Notes: generated by a model from the sequence alone, not told the origin. A DNA stretch of 44,717 nucleotides from Limnochordaceae bacterium (GCA_014896305.1 JADBKQ010000014.1:1-44717), one strand, 5' to 3'; shown: positions 18,163 to 26,809, counted from the stretch's first letter. Program-made: numbers and translations.

Positions 18163-19230
18163 GTGGCAACAGAGACCTCGTCTGAGCGTCGCCTGATCAT
18201 TCATTGTGACGACATGGGGATGTGCCAGGCCTCTAACCTGGCCGTGCAGCGCCTGTTCACGGAGACCCCCATTCGAACCGGTAGTGTTATGGTGCCCTGC
18301 CCCTGGGCCAGGGAGATCATTCATTGGCTGACGACAGGAGCGCAGCAGCCGTCAGCGCAGGACCCGGCTCAGTCAACTCAGGAGTCAGCGAATCCAGGAG
18401 TCATGCTGGCCGACGCCAGTCCACGCGTTCCTGCGTGGGACGTGGGCGTCCACCTTACCCTCACCAGCGAGTGGGACACGTACCGCTGGCGGCCTATCTC
18501 CGGACCTCCCTACCCTCCCCAGACCGGTGTCGCGCGATCTTCGGCGGCAGAAGGGGGCCAGGAGAGGTCGGAGACGGACGATCCCACGACGCGGTGGCAA
18601 GGACTGATTGACCCAGAGGGCTTTCTGTGGCGCTCGGCGGCGGATGTGGCTCGCCATGCGGCCCCGGTGGCGGTCCGGGCCGAACTCCTGGCACAGGTCG
18701 AGACAGCCCGGCGTTGGGGGCTGGTCCCTACCCACGTTGACACCCATATGGGCACGGTGTTTGCCACGATTCCATTCCTGCAGGCTTACCTGGAAAGCGC
18801 CGCTGCCGCTCGAGTACCGGCCATGTTGCCGCTCGCCACCCCCGCGGTGAAGGCCCAGTATGCTAAGGCGGGACTACCCGTGGACGAGATCGAGGCCATC
18901 GTCGAAAAAGTCCGCGGCCCCAAGTTGCAGGGCCTGTTCCAGGTGCCGGCCACAGACAGCCTGGCCGCCAAAAAGCGGGTCGTCGAACGCTTTCTCGAAG
19001 GGTTACCGGCAGGACTCACCCAGCTGATCATCCACCCGGCCGCCGATACGCCCGAGTTGCGGGCCATCTACCCCGGCTGGCAGCAACGAGTCTGGGATAT
19101 GGAGGCGTTTCTGGACCTCTCGGTCTACCGTCGCCTCGACGAATTGGGCATCCGCCTCACCACCTGGGCCGAGGAATCCCTGGCGAAGGATTCTCCTCTC
19201 CGAGCCATTACACCTCTACAGCCATCCTAA
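18163..19230 (+). CDS. ChbG/YdjC-family carbohydrate deacetylase
   Basis: Metal-dependent deacetylase fold related to ChbG, which removes acetyl groups from chitooligosaccharides. The signatures are IIHCDDMGM (Asp16, Asp17), HVDTHMG (His191, Asp193, His195) and LIIHPAADTPELRA. The GTG start at 18163 lies eight bases after AAAGGAG; two ATG codons upstream (18133, 18145) are in frame but have no ribosome site. An insertion of about 35 Gln/Ser/Ala-rich residues near residue 60 and another Ser/Glu-rich loop near 130 lengthen it to 355 residues against the usual 250-300. Its 3' end overlaps the convergent transporter gene by 15 bases. The substrate is unproven. Confidence 0.9.
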   Translation: MATETSSERRLIIHCDDMGMCQASNLAVQRLFTETPIRTGSVMVPCPWAREIIHWLTTGAQQPSAQDPAQSTQESANPGVMLADASPRVPAWDVGVHLTLTSEWDTYRWRPISGPPYPPQTGVARSSAAEGGQERSETDDPTTRWQGLIDPEGFLWRSAADVARHAAPVAVRAELLAQVETARRWGLVPTHVDTHMGTVFATIPFLQAYLESAAAARVPAMLPLATPAVKAQYAKAGLPVDEIEAIVEKVRGPKLQGLFQVPATDSLAAKKRVVERFLEGLPAGLTQLIIHPAADTPELRAIYPGWQQRVWDMEAFLDLSVYRRLDELGIRLTTWAEESLAKDSPLRAITPLQPS

Positions 19231-20544
19231 GAGGTGGCCCAGGGTCAGCCCAAGCACCCCTGCCCCCAACAAGGCGGGGGTGATGACCACTCCCAACTGG
19301 AGGTACTGCTTGCCACTGACGGCCACCGCTTGCTGGCGGGCCAGGGAGAGCACCAGGATCGTGGCGAGACTCCCGATGATGGTCAGGTTCGGGCCCAGGT
19401 TCACGCCGAGCAACAGGCCGTAGAGAGCAGGGCCGGGCGTGGCAGCAGGCAGCAGCAGGAGTTCAGCCGGGAGATTGTTGAGAAGGTTGGCGGTTCCTGC
19501 CCCCAGCAACGCCCAGCGGCCGGCTAGCTGGGCAACACGCGTCGTCGTCCAGCCCCCCAGAGCTGAGGCAGCCTGGTCCACCGGGCCTGGCACCGGTAGC
19601 ACCCCGGCGGACTGCACGGCCCGGATCACCAGGAACAGGCCGAAGACGAAGGGGATCACATTCCAGGAGACTCGCCTCGCCAGGTCGGCCGGGCGGACCA
19701 GCCGCCCCGCCACCGCCACTCCGGCCATCAGCGCCGCGCCTGCGTCGGCCACCCACCACAGCGGCCACCCCAGGTATGGGGCGAGCCCCAACCCGGCCAA
19801 AAGCGCCGCCACCAGCAACCACACAGCCCGCCACGGCCACGCTGGGCCGCTCTGCTGTTGTCTTGACGCCGAACCCAGCAGGGACGCCGCTGCGACCTGG
19901 GCTGAAGCTACCGCCTCGCTTCTCACGCCAGCCAGCTGGCGATGGAATAGAAGCAGAAAGAGCCCCAGGTTAAGACTGGTCGCCAACAGCGCCGGCAGAA
20001 CCATGACTCGAGCAAATGTCCAAAGGGAGAGATGATACCGCTCTGCCGCGATCAGGTTGGTCAAGTTGCTCACCGGCAGCAGCAACGAGCCGGTGTTCGC
20101 AGTGTAGACCGCCAGCCATACGAAGGGCAAAGGCGGCAGGCCCAACTGCTGGGCGACCGCCAGTACGATGGGCGTCATCGTCACGGCCGTGGTGTCGAGC
20201 GAGAAGAACGTGGTCACCAGGCAACCGAGGATGAACAAAAACGCGTACAGCCGTACGGCCGAACTGCCGGCCCACCGCCGGCAGGCGGCCGCTGCAGCCC
20301 GAAAGACCCCCGCCTGGTCCGCCACGAAGGCCGCCACCAGCATGCCGGCAAGAAAGGCGAGCGTGGGGGCGGTCTCCCGCCACACCGCCAGGCCATCGTC
20401 GGGGTGGAGGAATCCCAGGGCGGCCAGGAGTGCCGCCCCTCCCATGGTAAACCAGCCTTCTGCCAACCGCCGCGGCCGCCACAGTACCAGAATCAAGACG
20501 ACAGCCAGAACCGCCAGCGACACCCAGCGCATGTCCGTCCCCAT
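19216..20544 (-). CDS. ArsB/NhaD-superfamily transporter
   Basis: This 442-residue polytopic membrane protein has about 11-12 hydrophobic helices. Ion transporter superfamily signatures are ILGCLVTTFFSLDTTAVTMTPIVLAVA, NTGSLLLPVSNLTNLIAAERYHLSLWTF, a repeated half with GTANLLNNLPAELLLLP, and GVNLGPNLTIIGSLATILVLSLAR. The last closely resembles the ArsB arsenite-export signature. No arsR, arsC or arsA gene is nearby, so arsenite as substrate is only suggested. Start choice is between ATG 20544 and ATG 20532, the latter after GGGGACGGAC. It is convergent with the deacetylase gene and overlaps its end. Confidence 0.85.
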   Translation of the reverse strand: MGTDMRWVSLAVLAVVLILVLWRPRRLAEGWFTMGGAALLAALGFLHPDDGLAVWRETAPTLAFLAGMLVAAFVADQAGVFRAAAAACRRWAGSSAVRLYAFLFILGCLVTTFFSLDTTAVTMTPIVLAVAQQLGLPPLPFVWLAVYTANTGSLLLPVSNLTNLIAAERYHLSLWTFARVMVLPALLATSLNLGLFLLLFHRQLAGVRSEAVASAQVAAASLLGSASRQQQSGPAWPWRAVWLLVAALLAGLGLAPYLGWPLWWVADAGAALMAGVAVAGRLVRPADLARRVSWNVIPFVFGLFLVIRAVQSAGVLPVPGPVDQAASALGGWTTTRVAQLAGRWALLGAGTANLLNNLPAELLLLPAATPGPALYGLLLGVNLGPNLTIIGSLATILVLSLARQQAVAVSGKQYLQLGVVITPALLGAGVLGLTLGHLLGWL

Positions 20545-20620
20545 CGTGAACGTATGACTTGCCCGCCTTCCACCTGACGACAGCCCTGGATCTGCCGGCC
20601 CGATCTACTCGCCCCCCAGC

Positions 20621-20911
20621 TTACAGACCTGCCGGCAAGGACGGGTTGAGGGCGGCGGGACGGCCCTGATCGGCAAAGGCCGTAGCCAGGTTTTGAAGCT
20701 CTAACGCGTTACGATACAGCACCGGCCAGGCGCCAGCAAGCAGCTCCGCCGTCGTGCCGTCGGGTGAGGACGTAGTGACCTGCGACTCTTTCATCCAACC
20801 GCCAGGATTCGCTGCCTCCCCGGGCATCCCGCGCGAGGATCCGGCAGCCAGAAACCCGGCAGCGAAGGCCGGGACCTGGACGACCGGATCAGAAATCACA
20901 GGAGTGCCCAC
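20621..20911 (-). CDS. Small hypothetical protein downstream of the LysM gene
   Basis: This 96-codon reading frame starts at a GTG (20911) 13 bases after the LysM gene stop and ends before arsB. No good ribosome site precedes it; an internal ATG at 20794 is an alternative. The second half (TTAELLAGAWPVLYRNALELQNLATAFADQG) reads like an amphipathic helix pair. The first half is Gly/Ala/Pro-rich. I do not recognise it. If it is not translated, the 380 bases from 20545 to 20924 hold no other gene that I can see. Confidence 0.35.
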   Translation of the reverse strand: MGTPVISDPVVQVPAFAAGFLAAGSSRGMPGEAANPGGWMKESQVTTSSPDGTTAELLAGAWPVLYRNALELQNLATAFADQGRPAALNPSLPAGL

Positions 20912-20924
20912 GGTATGGGACTAT

Positions 20925-21713
20925 TCACGATTGCGCCATCGAATCCACCGCGCATTCCACTCGCGTCCGGTAGATCTCGGGGCCGGTGGGCCGGTCGTAA
21001 CAACGTTCGTCTTCCGCCGTTACCAGGACGACATCGCCGTTTTCCACATCGGTGTCGGCGTGGCCAATCCAGAAGCCGCGCCCAGCCGGGAGCAACTCTA
21101 CCATCGTTTTGACATGTCCGAGCCGATCCAGCAGCCAACCCCGGTAGACATCACACGAACCATCAAAGCGGGATGGATCCGGCATGTCATGCAGAGCGAT
21201 CAGCACGTGCCCTTGCCGGCCCATGTGCAGCAAGCTCACGGCTGGAACCCTTGCCAGCGGGTGAACCTGCCTCAGGATCTGACAGCACCAGCCCGGCACA
21301 GCCGGTGGCGGGGGTGGCGGAGGGGGCGGCGGCACACATGGCCTTGGCACACAGAGCACGTCACCCACCACAAGCTGGTTAGGGTTGGGGATGTGCGGGT
21401 TCATCTGCGCCAACTGCGCCACCGACACTCCCACGCACTGAGCGATCTTCCACATGGAGTCCCCAGGTCGAACCACATAAGTGTGGGTGCAGGGATGGGG
21501 GGGATAACGTGGTTCGCTCGGCCCGCTCCACGGCGGCGTGGGGTGTTCAGGGTGTCTGGGGTATTCCGGCGGCGGAGGAGGTGGCGATGGCGGCATAGGT
21601 GGAGGGGGAGGAGGAGGGGTCGGCCGCCACCATTCGCGACGCCGACGCCATCCTTCCGGCTCTGCTCCGGCCTGCCCGGTTCCACCCTGATTCTGGACAT
21701 CCTCGCTGCTCAT
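20925..21713 (-). CDS. Polyproline LysM-domain protein (possible spore or cell-surface protein)
   Basis: This 262-residue protein starts at an ATG (21713) after AAAGGAGGGAAAGTTGG. Residues 1-30 are polar with an RRRREWW patch. Residues 31-50 and 128-140 are nearly pure proline. Between them lies one LysM domain (about 77-122: HTYVVRPGDSMWKIAQ, LAQMNPHIPNPNQLVVGD). The C-terminal 120 residues form a separate domain (VSLLHMGRQGHVLIALHD, YRGWLLDRLGHVKTMVEL, ENGDVVLVTAEDE) of unknown family, with several cysteines. There is no signal peptide. LysM proteins without signal peptides in Bacillota are often spore coat/inner-shell proteins, so a sporulation role is plausible but unproven. Confidence 0.8.
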   Translation of the reverse strand: MSSEDVQNQGGTGQAGAEPEGWRRRREWWRPTPPPPPPPMPPSPPPPPPEYPRHPEHPTPPWSGPSEPRYPPHPCTHTYVVRPGDSMWKIAQCVGVSVAQLAQMNPHIPNPNQLVVGDVLCVPRPCVPPPPPPPPPPAVPGWCCQILRQVHPLARVPAVSLLHMGRQGHVLIALHDMPDPSRFDGSCDVYRGWLLDRLGHVKTMVELLPAGRGFWIGHADTDVENGDVVLVTAEDERCYDRPTGPEIYRTRVECAVDSMAQS

Positions 21714-21932
21714 CCAACTTTCCCTCCTTTCCGCTTTCTCGCTCACTGTATGCAAGGGGCAAAGAGGCGGTGTCGGGAATGCTGGCCTAGCTGCGGACGC
21801 CTACCTGACGAGGGGATGGGTGCAAGCCGAGCCATCCAGTCACGGTGAGGATCAAAGGACATGTACACGCTGTGGAATGGGGGGATAAAACCGGCAAAAC
21901 TGGGCAGGTTAACGTCGAAAGGAGGCCGGACC

Positions 21933-22025
21933 ATGGCGAAACCAGCCACACCCCGCCCCAACGACCCGTGCCCCTGTGGGTCAGGAAAGCGGTACGCCGA
22001 CTGCTGCGGCAAGAAGCAGAAGTAA
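21933..22025 (+). CDS. 30-residue SEC-C zinc-motif microprotein
   Basis: A complete 30-codon gene: ATG at 21933, 10 bases after a strong AAAGGAGG ribosome site, stop TAA at 22025. The product consists almost wholly of a SEC-C motif, NDPCPCGSGKRYADCCGKK, with the Cys-x-Cys ... Cys-Cys zinc ligands that end SecA proteins. In SecA this motif binds zinc and mediates contact with SecB and ribosomes. The rest is a short polar leader, MAKPATPRP. Free-standing SEC-C miniproteins occur in Bacillota but are seldom annotated because of their size. It is divergent from the LysM gene and convergent with the GntR/LacI regulator. Confidence 0.8.
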   Translation: MAKPATPRPNDPCPCGSGKRYADCCGKKQK

Positions 22026-22083
22026 AGGAAGGAAAGAAGGAAACGAAAGGCAAGCCCACCGGGAGAAGTCGAAGCCTTTCTCT

Positions 22084-23466
22084 TTAGTCCGGGTCAGGCG
22101 GCGGCGCGGCGGAACCACGAATCACGAGCTCGTTCGGGAAAAGGAACCCTCTTTTTCCCTCCCGCAGTGGATGAGGATCCGTGGCACGAATCAGTCGGTC
22201 CACCGCCGATTCAGGCGCAGCCCGTGGTCGCGCCCGACCGTCAGCCTGACCCACTCCCGCCGTCAACTCTCGCTCCAGCTCGTCTCGCAGGCGCAGCAAC
22301 CGCCCGGCAAAGTGGCCCATGGCAGGCAAGGGCTGGCGAACCGTGGTCAAGGGCGGGTCAAATACCTCCAGCCAGTGAAGGCTGACCGCATCGTCAAACC
22401 CCACTAGCGACAGTTGTTCAGGAATAGAGATGCCCAGCTGGCGCACGGCCCGCAACACGCCGATGGCCAACCCCTGGCCACCGGCGAAAATGGCCGTCGG
22501 CCGCTGGCCGGCAGGCAAACTGAGCCACCGTAACGCTACCTCCTGAGCGAAATTGTCCGGCCACACAGACTCACCCGGCCGATACTGCAGCCACTGCCCC
22601 CCACCGGCCGACCGTCCCAGCGGGTCGACCCCCGCGGCTGCCAGCGTCTCTCGAAAACCGTCCGCCCGATCCCTGGAGTTCGTCTCCACTTCCAATCCAA
22701 ATACTCCTGCCACTCGCCGATGGCCCAACTCCAGCAGGTAGCGAGCGATCTCCCGACCGGAGGTGCGATTATCCGAGTCTACCCAGACGACCGGCATATC
22801 ACTCCAATGCGCCCCCACCACGATCGTGAACGGCTCCCGCCGCCTGGCCAGTTCCGCCACCGCCGCCCCTTGGTCAGCCGGCGGAGCGAACAGGACCAGG
22901 TCAGCCAGATCCGGGTGGTGTTCGAGCAGTTGGCGGTAGGCCCGCACACAATCCTCCTGCACTTGGGCCTCGGGCAAAGACAAAAGCAGCAGGTTAGCTC
23001 CTGTCTCGTCGGTCGCCAGGCGCAGACCGCGCAGCAACTGGCCGAAGTAAAAGTCGTCGAGGAGCCGCTCGTTCACTGAAGGCGTGGGAAACACCACTCC
23101 GGTCAGAGCGGCCAGGACCTGTCCCTGCGCCTGACCCGCTAGCGCGTTCACGGGCTGTACCTGTGACTCCGGCAACGGCTCGGCAGCCGCCCCCTCCCTG
23201 TCTGGCTGGGAGGTCTTCTGCAGCTGCGAAGGGTCCGCTACGAACGAGCCTTTCCCCTGAATCCGGGTGAGCCAACCCTCGCGGGTCAGATCATAGAGGG
23301 CCCGGCGCGCCGTAGTGGAGCTTACCTGGTAAGCAGCGATCACCTCATTCTCTGATAGGAAGCGATCCCCCGGATGCCACTCGCCCTTGCGAATCCTGGC
23401 GAGAAGCTCATCGTGAAGCCGCCGGTGGACTGGTGCCTCTCGCACTCTGCGCCATGTCGTGGCCAA
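22084..23466 (-). CDS. AraR-like GntR/LacI chimeric transcriptional regulator
   Basis: The N-terminal GntR-type winged helix (PVHRRLHDELLARIRKGEWHPG, FLSENEVIAAYQVSSTTARRALYDL, GWLTRIQGKGSFVAD) is fused to a LacI-type sugar-binding domain (VVWVDSDNRTSGREIARYLL, GHRRVAGVFGLE, PTAIFAGGQGLAIGVLRAVRQLG, SLVGFDDAVSLHWLEVFDPPLTTVRQP). This is the architecture of B. subtilis AraR. The start is uncertain. TTG at 23466 follows AAGGAAATGGGGTG, whereas the first in-frame TTG at 23505 has no ribosome site and GTG 23445 has none either. A Gln/Glu-rich linker near residue 90 separates the domains. Likely targets include its own promoter and neighbouring sugar genes. Confidence 0.9.
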   Translation of the reverse strand: MATTWRRVREAPVHRRLHDELLARIRKGEWHPGDRFLSENEVIAAYQVSSTTARRALYDLTREGWLTRIQGKGSFVADPSQLQKTSQPDREGAAAEPLPESQVQPVNALAGQAQGQVLAALTGVVFPTPSVNERLLDDFYFGQLLRGLRLATDETGANLLLLSLPEAQVQEDCVRAYRQLLEHHPDLADLVLFAPPADQGAAVAELARRREPFTIVVGAHWSDMPVVWVDSDNRTSGREIARYLLELGHRRVAGVFGLEVETNSRDRADGFRETLAAAGVDPLGRSAGGGQWLQYRPGESVWPDNFAQEVALRWLSLPAGQRPTAIFAGGQGLAIGVLRAVRQLGISIPEQLSLVGFDDAVSLHWLEVFDPPLTTVRQPLPAMGHFAGRLLRLRDELERELTAGVGQADGRARPRAAPESAVDRLIRATDPHPLREGKRGFLFPNELVIRGSAAPPPDPD

Positions 23467-23510
23467 GCGTACACCCCATTTCCTTGCGCCCGTGAATCGA
23501 GGCAAGTTGC

Positions 23511-23532
23511 TTAGTACAAGTGTTAGTACAGG
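23511..23532. promoter_or_regulatory. Direct-repeat operator candidate for the AraR-like regulator
   Basis: TTAGTACAAG (23511-23520) and TTAGTACAGG (23523-23532) repeat with a 12-base period; on the gene strand each reads YTTGTACTAA or CCTGTACTAA. The TTGTAC element is the half-site core of B. subtilis AraR operators. The pair lies between the -10 box and the start of the regulator gene, consistent with autorepression. Confidence 0.5.
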
Positions 23533-23547
23533 CAGGACTCTTTCCTC

Positions 23548-23576
23548 AGCATAGCATGATGACGAGAGCGTGGAAA
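23548..23576 (-). promoter_or_regulatory. Sigma-A-like promoter of the GntR/LacI gene
   Basis: On the minus strand a -35 box TTTCCA (23571-23576) and a -10 box TATGCT (23548-23553) are separated by 17 bases. Both match consensus at four of six positions. The TTAGTACA repeats begin 15 bases downstream of the -10, so a bound regulator would cover the transcription start and early transcript. Confidence 0.45.
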
Positions 23577-23592
23577 GGATGGGGGCTCACAC

Positions 23593-24510
23593 TCATACAA
23601 GCGATCTCGCCTCCTCTACCAGCCCCGCCGGCACTCCCGCCAGGAGCAGTTCGGCATCGTCCACCACGTGCTCCAAGCGCTTGGAACCGAGCAGGATCGA
23701 AGAGACGGCCGGATTCTGCCGCAGGAAGGCCAGTGCGAGGGCCGTCAATTGCCGCCCATCCCCGTGGACCAGCTCCAGGAGGGGCTCCAGGCGCTCCCTC
23801 AGGGCGGGGTCCGTTTCCAACAGGGGCAAGACCCGTGGCGTCAACCGGCCCATGGCCAGCCCGCCCCGTACCAGAATGCCGATGCCCCGTTCCGCCGCTT
23901 TCTCCAGCAACGGTTCTACGGTGCGATGCAACAGGCTGTAGTCGACCTGCAGAACCTGGAAAACCCCCATATCGATGCAACGCTCTACCAGGTGGTCTGG
24001 CGGGGAAGCGCCCAACAGACGCACCTTGCCGGCATCCTGGGCCTCCCGCATGGCTCGCAACGTTTGACCTTCGTCCAGCACCTTCTCGGGCTCTGGCCCG
24101 AAGTGGATCTGTAGGATGTCGATGACGTCCGTACGCAACCGAATCAGGCTCTGCTGAATGGAGTCCCGGACCGCTTCATAGCTGAAGTCGTAATAGGTGC
24201 CAGGTTCCGCACTATGTTCCCCACACTTGGTCGCCAACACGAATTCGTGACGGCGCCCGGCCAGGGCCCGTCCAATCCGTTCCTCACTGCGATGGTAGGC
24301 AGCCGCCGTATCGATGAGGTTGATCCCTATATCGAGAACTCCGTTGAGCACTTCTGCCGCCTGGGCCTCGTCCGGGCGCTGGCGCAGGGGCGCATCGCCC
24401 AAACCCCAGTCCCGGCCGATCTCCAGAGCGCCAAAACCCAGGAGCGTCACGTCGAGCCCGGTCTTCCCCAACGGCCGGCGTGGCAAAGGAAGCTTTTCCA
24501 TGTTGGCCAT
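23593..24510 (-). CDS. Aldo/keto reductase
   Basis: NAD(P)H-dependent (beta/alpha)8 oxidoreductase of 305 residues. The start at ATG 24510 follows AAGGAGTGGGCGACAG. The catalytic tetrad can be placed: Asp in NLIDTAAAY, Tyr in the same motif (AYHRSEERIGRAL), Lys in ATKCGE and His in QIHFGPE. The cofactor-binding end has SSILLGSKRLEHVVDDAELL. The family often reduces sugar aldehydes or keto groups. Its place just upstream of a sugar-responsive regulator and near a second reductase (28586-29440) suggests carbohydrate metabolism; the substrate cannot be read. It ends 60 bases before the -10-region promoter of the regulator gene, so the two are probably separately transcribed. Confidence 0.9.
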   Translation of the reverse strand: MANMEKLPLPRRPLGKTGLDVTLLGFGALEIGRDWGLGDAPLRQRPDEAQAAEVLNGVLDIGINLIDTAAAYHRSEERIGRALAGRRHEFVLATKCGEHSAEPGTYYDFSYEAVRDSIQQSLIRLRTDVIDILQIHFGPEPEKVLDEGQTLRAMREAQDAGKVRLLGASPPDHLVERCIDMGVFQVLQVDYSLLHRTVEPLLEKAAERGIGILVRGGLAMGRLTPRVLPLLETDPALRERLEPLLELVHGDGRQLTALALAFLRQNPAVSSILLGSKRLEHVVDDAELLLAGVPAGLVEEARSLV

Positions 24511-24772
24511 CTGTCGCCCACTCCTTATCCTTCCGCACCGACTGCCGCACACTATCGCTGCCCTCGTCGCCCCGCTTGAACTGCTTGCAGCCGGTGCCCC
24601 GCCGGGGCGCATGTTTCTCCCGCCGGTGGCTCACGCTGGCTGCTGAGGGGCTGCTGGCCGTTCTTGGAGCCGCCTGATGTTGACGAAAGCGACCGGGGGG
24701 CGCGAGGATGACAGCAGTTTCCTTCGTTCCCGTCGGTAACCGAACACCTTGACCACGGAAGGTGAGCAGCCC

Positions 24773-26650
24773 GTGTCATACGCACTTGCATCATCGACCT
24801 GCCTGCACCCGGATGCCGAGCTCTCTGCCCCGGCGTCGACCCCAGAGACCCTGCCAGATCGATCCCAAATCCCCGCCGAAGACAAATGGCGACTGGAGGA
24901 TATCTACCCCTCCATCGATGCCTGGGAGAAGGATTTCGCACAAGTTCAGCAAACCCTGCCTCGTTTTCGCACCTTTCAAGGACACTTGGCGGAAGCAGAT
25001 GGGGCGACGCTCCTGTCCTGCCTAACGTTACGAGATCAAGTCGAGGAAACTTTCGAGCGTTTGTTCACGTTTGCCCGCATGCGCCGGGACGAGGACAACA
25101 CCAACCCGACCTACCAGGCCCTGGCCGAGCGGGCCGAGGGACTGGGAGTGCAGCTGGGCGAGGCAACTTCTTTCATCGTACCCGAGATCCTGACCATCCC
25201 CGAGGATGAGCTGCGCCGCTTCGGACAGACACAGCCCGGCCTGGCCGTGTATACCCACTTCCTGGATGAACTCCTGCGGCAAAAAGCCCACACGCTCTCG
25301 ACCCCCGAAGAACGGCTCCTGGCGTTGGCCGGCGAGCTGATCCAAGCGCCCGACCAGATCTTTACAATGCTCAACGACGCCGACCTGCGCTTCCCCTCGA
25401 TCGTGGACGAGCAGGGACGTTCCGTCGAGCTGACCAAAGGACGGTACATCCGCTTTCTCGAAAGCCAGGAACGCCGTGTGCGCAAGGACGCGTTCCAGGC
25501 GCTATACGCTACCTACGGGGCACTCAAGAACTCCTGGGCCGCTGTTTTGGGTGCGCAGGTGAAGAGGGACATCTTCATTGCTCGTGCCCGTCGTTACCCC
25601 AACGCGCTCACGGCCTCCCTCGATGACGACAACGTCCCTGTCGAAGTCTATGACAACCTGATCGAAACGGTCCACCAGAAGTTGCCCCTCCTGCACCAGT
25701 ACGTGCAGCTTCGGAAAGAGGTATTACGCCTGGATGAGCTTCACATGTACGACCTCTATACGCCCCTGGTACCGGCCGTTCAAATGAAGGTACCGTACGA
25801 AAAAGCGAAGGAGATCGCATTGGAAGCCTTGCAGCCGTTGGGGCAGGAGTATCTGAAGACGTTCCGGGAGGGGCTGCACTCTGGCTGGATCGATGTGTGG
25901 GAAAACCGGGGCAAGACAGCTGGTGCCTACTCGTGGGGTGCTTACCGCGTTCACCCATTCGTGCTGCTCAACTACCAGTCGACGCTGGACGACCTGTTTA
26001 CGCTGGTCCATGAGATGGGCCACTCGCTTCATACCTACTACACCCAGACCACGCAACCGTTCATCTACAGCCACTACCGGATCTTCGTGGCGGAGGTCGC
26101 CTCCACCCTCAACGAAGCTCTCCTGGTTCACTACCTGCTGACGACCCTCACGGATCGAGACGAACGGTTGTACGTCCTCAACCACTACCTCGAGGAGTTC
26201 CGGGGAACGCTCTACCGCCAGACGATGTTTGCCGAGTTTGAAAAGCTGATCCACGAACATGCGGAACGGGGGGGAGCGCTCACCGCAGACTGGCTGAACC
26301 AGACCTACTACGCCCTCAACCAGCGCTATTTCGGCTCGCAGATCGTGATCGATCCGGAGATCGCCTGGGAGTGGGCGCGAATCCCTCACTTCTACATGAA
26401 TTTCTATGTGTACAAGTACGCCACTGGCTTTTCGGCGGCCATCGCCCTTTCCCAGCAGATCTTGAAGGAAGGCGAACCGGCCGTGCAACGGTACCTGAAG
26501 TTCCTGAGGAGTGGTTCCTCCGATTACCCGCTGAATTTGCTGGCTGCTGCCGGTGTCGACATGCGCTCGCCGGAGCCGGTCCGCCAGGCCCTCGACCTGT
26601 TTGGCCAGCTCCTGGACGAAATGCGGACCGCCATGGTAGGCCGGGGCTAA
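24773..26650 (+). CDS. pepF: Oligoendopeptidase F (M3 family zinc peptidase)
   Basis: Cytoplasmic zinc endopeptidase that cleaves short oligopeptides. The protein is 625 residues, normal for PepF. The zinc motif is HEMGH at 413-417, preceded by LDDLFTLV and followed by the distal glutamate region YRIFVAEVASTLNEALL. The family C-terminal signature RIPHFYMNFYVYKYATGFSAA is complete. The start is the GTG at 24773 with GGAAGGTGAGC just upstream; an in-frame TTG at 24749 lacks a ribosome site. It is divergent from the aldo/keto reductase, across a 262-base region containing no other gene. It ends inside a hairpin loop (see 26639-26659). Confidence 0.96.
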   Translation: MSYALASSTCLHPDAELSAPASTPETLPDRSQIPAEDKWRLEDIYPSIDAWEKDFAQVQQTLPRFRTFQGHLAEADGATLLSCLTLRDQVEETFERLFTFARMRRDEDNTNPTYQALAERAEGLGVQLGEATSFIVPEILTIPEDELRRFGQTQPGLAVYTHFLDELLRQKAHTLSTPEERLLALAGELIQAPDQIFTMLNDADLRFPSIVDEQGRSVELTKGRYIRFLESQERRVRKDAFQALYATYGALKNSWAAVLGAQVKRDIFIARARRYPNALTASLDDDNVPVEVYDNLIETVHQKLPLLHQYVQLRKEVLRLDELHMYDLYTPLVPAVQMKVPYEKAKEIALEALQPLGQEYLKTFREGLHSGWIDVWENRGKTAGAYSWGAYRVHPFVLLNYQSTLDDLFTLVHEMGHSLHTYYTQTTQPFIYSHYRIFVAEVASTLNEALLVHYLLTTLTDRDERLYVLNHYLEEFRGTLYRQTMFAEFEKLIHEHAERGGALTADWLNQTYYALNQRYFGSQIVIDPEIAWEWARIPHFYMNFYVYKYATGFSAAIALSQQILKEGEPAVQRYLKFLRSGSSDYPLNLLAAAGVDMRSPEPVRQALDLFGQLLDEMRTAMVGRG

Positions 26651-26659
26651 GCCCCGGCC
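26639..26659 (+). terminator. Perfect hairpin with the pepF stop codon in its loop
   Basis: GGCCGGGGC (26639-26647), loop TAA, GCCCCGGCC (26651-26659): a perfect 9-bp GC stem whose three-base loop is exactly the pepF stop codon. No T-run follows. It may stabilise the mRNA end or assist factor-dependent termination; a classic intrinsic terminator is not supported. Confidence 0.5.
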
Positions 26660-26809
26660 GATCCTCCCCCAGGGGGATTGCCGTGTCCGGCCTGCCGGCG
26701 TAGCCTAGCCCTGAACCCCTGCCCTGCGAGCTGCCAGCGGTGGTTCCTCGTAGCGCGGCAAGGAAGTCTTGTCCGCAGCCCTGGTGGTGAAAAAGGAAGA
26801 GGGCAGACT

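Noticed and set aside
19216-19230. 15-base convergent overlap of the deacetylase and transporter genes as a regulatory antisense element
   Set aside because: Short 3' overlaps are frequent in compact genomes, and nothing else suggests regulation.
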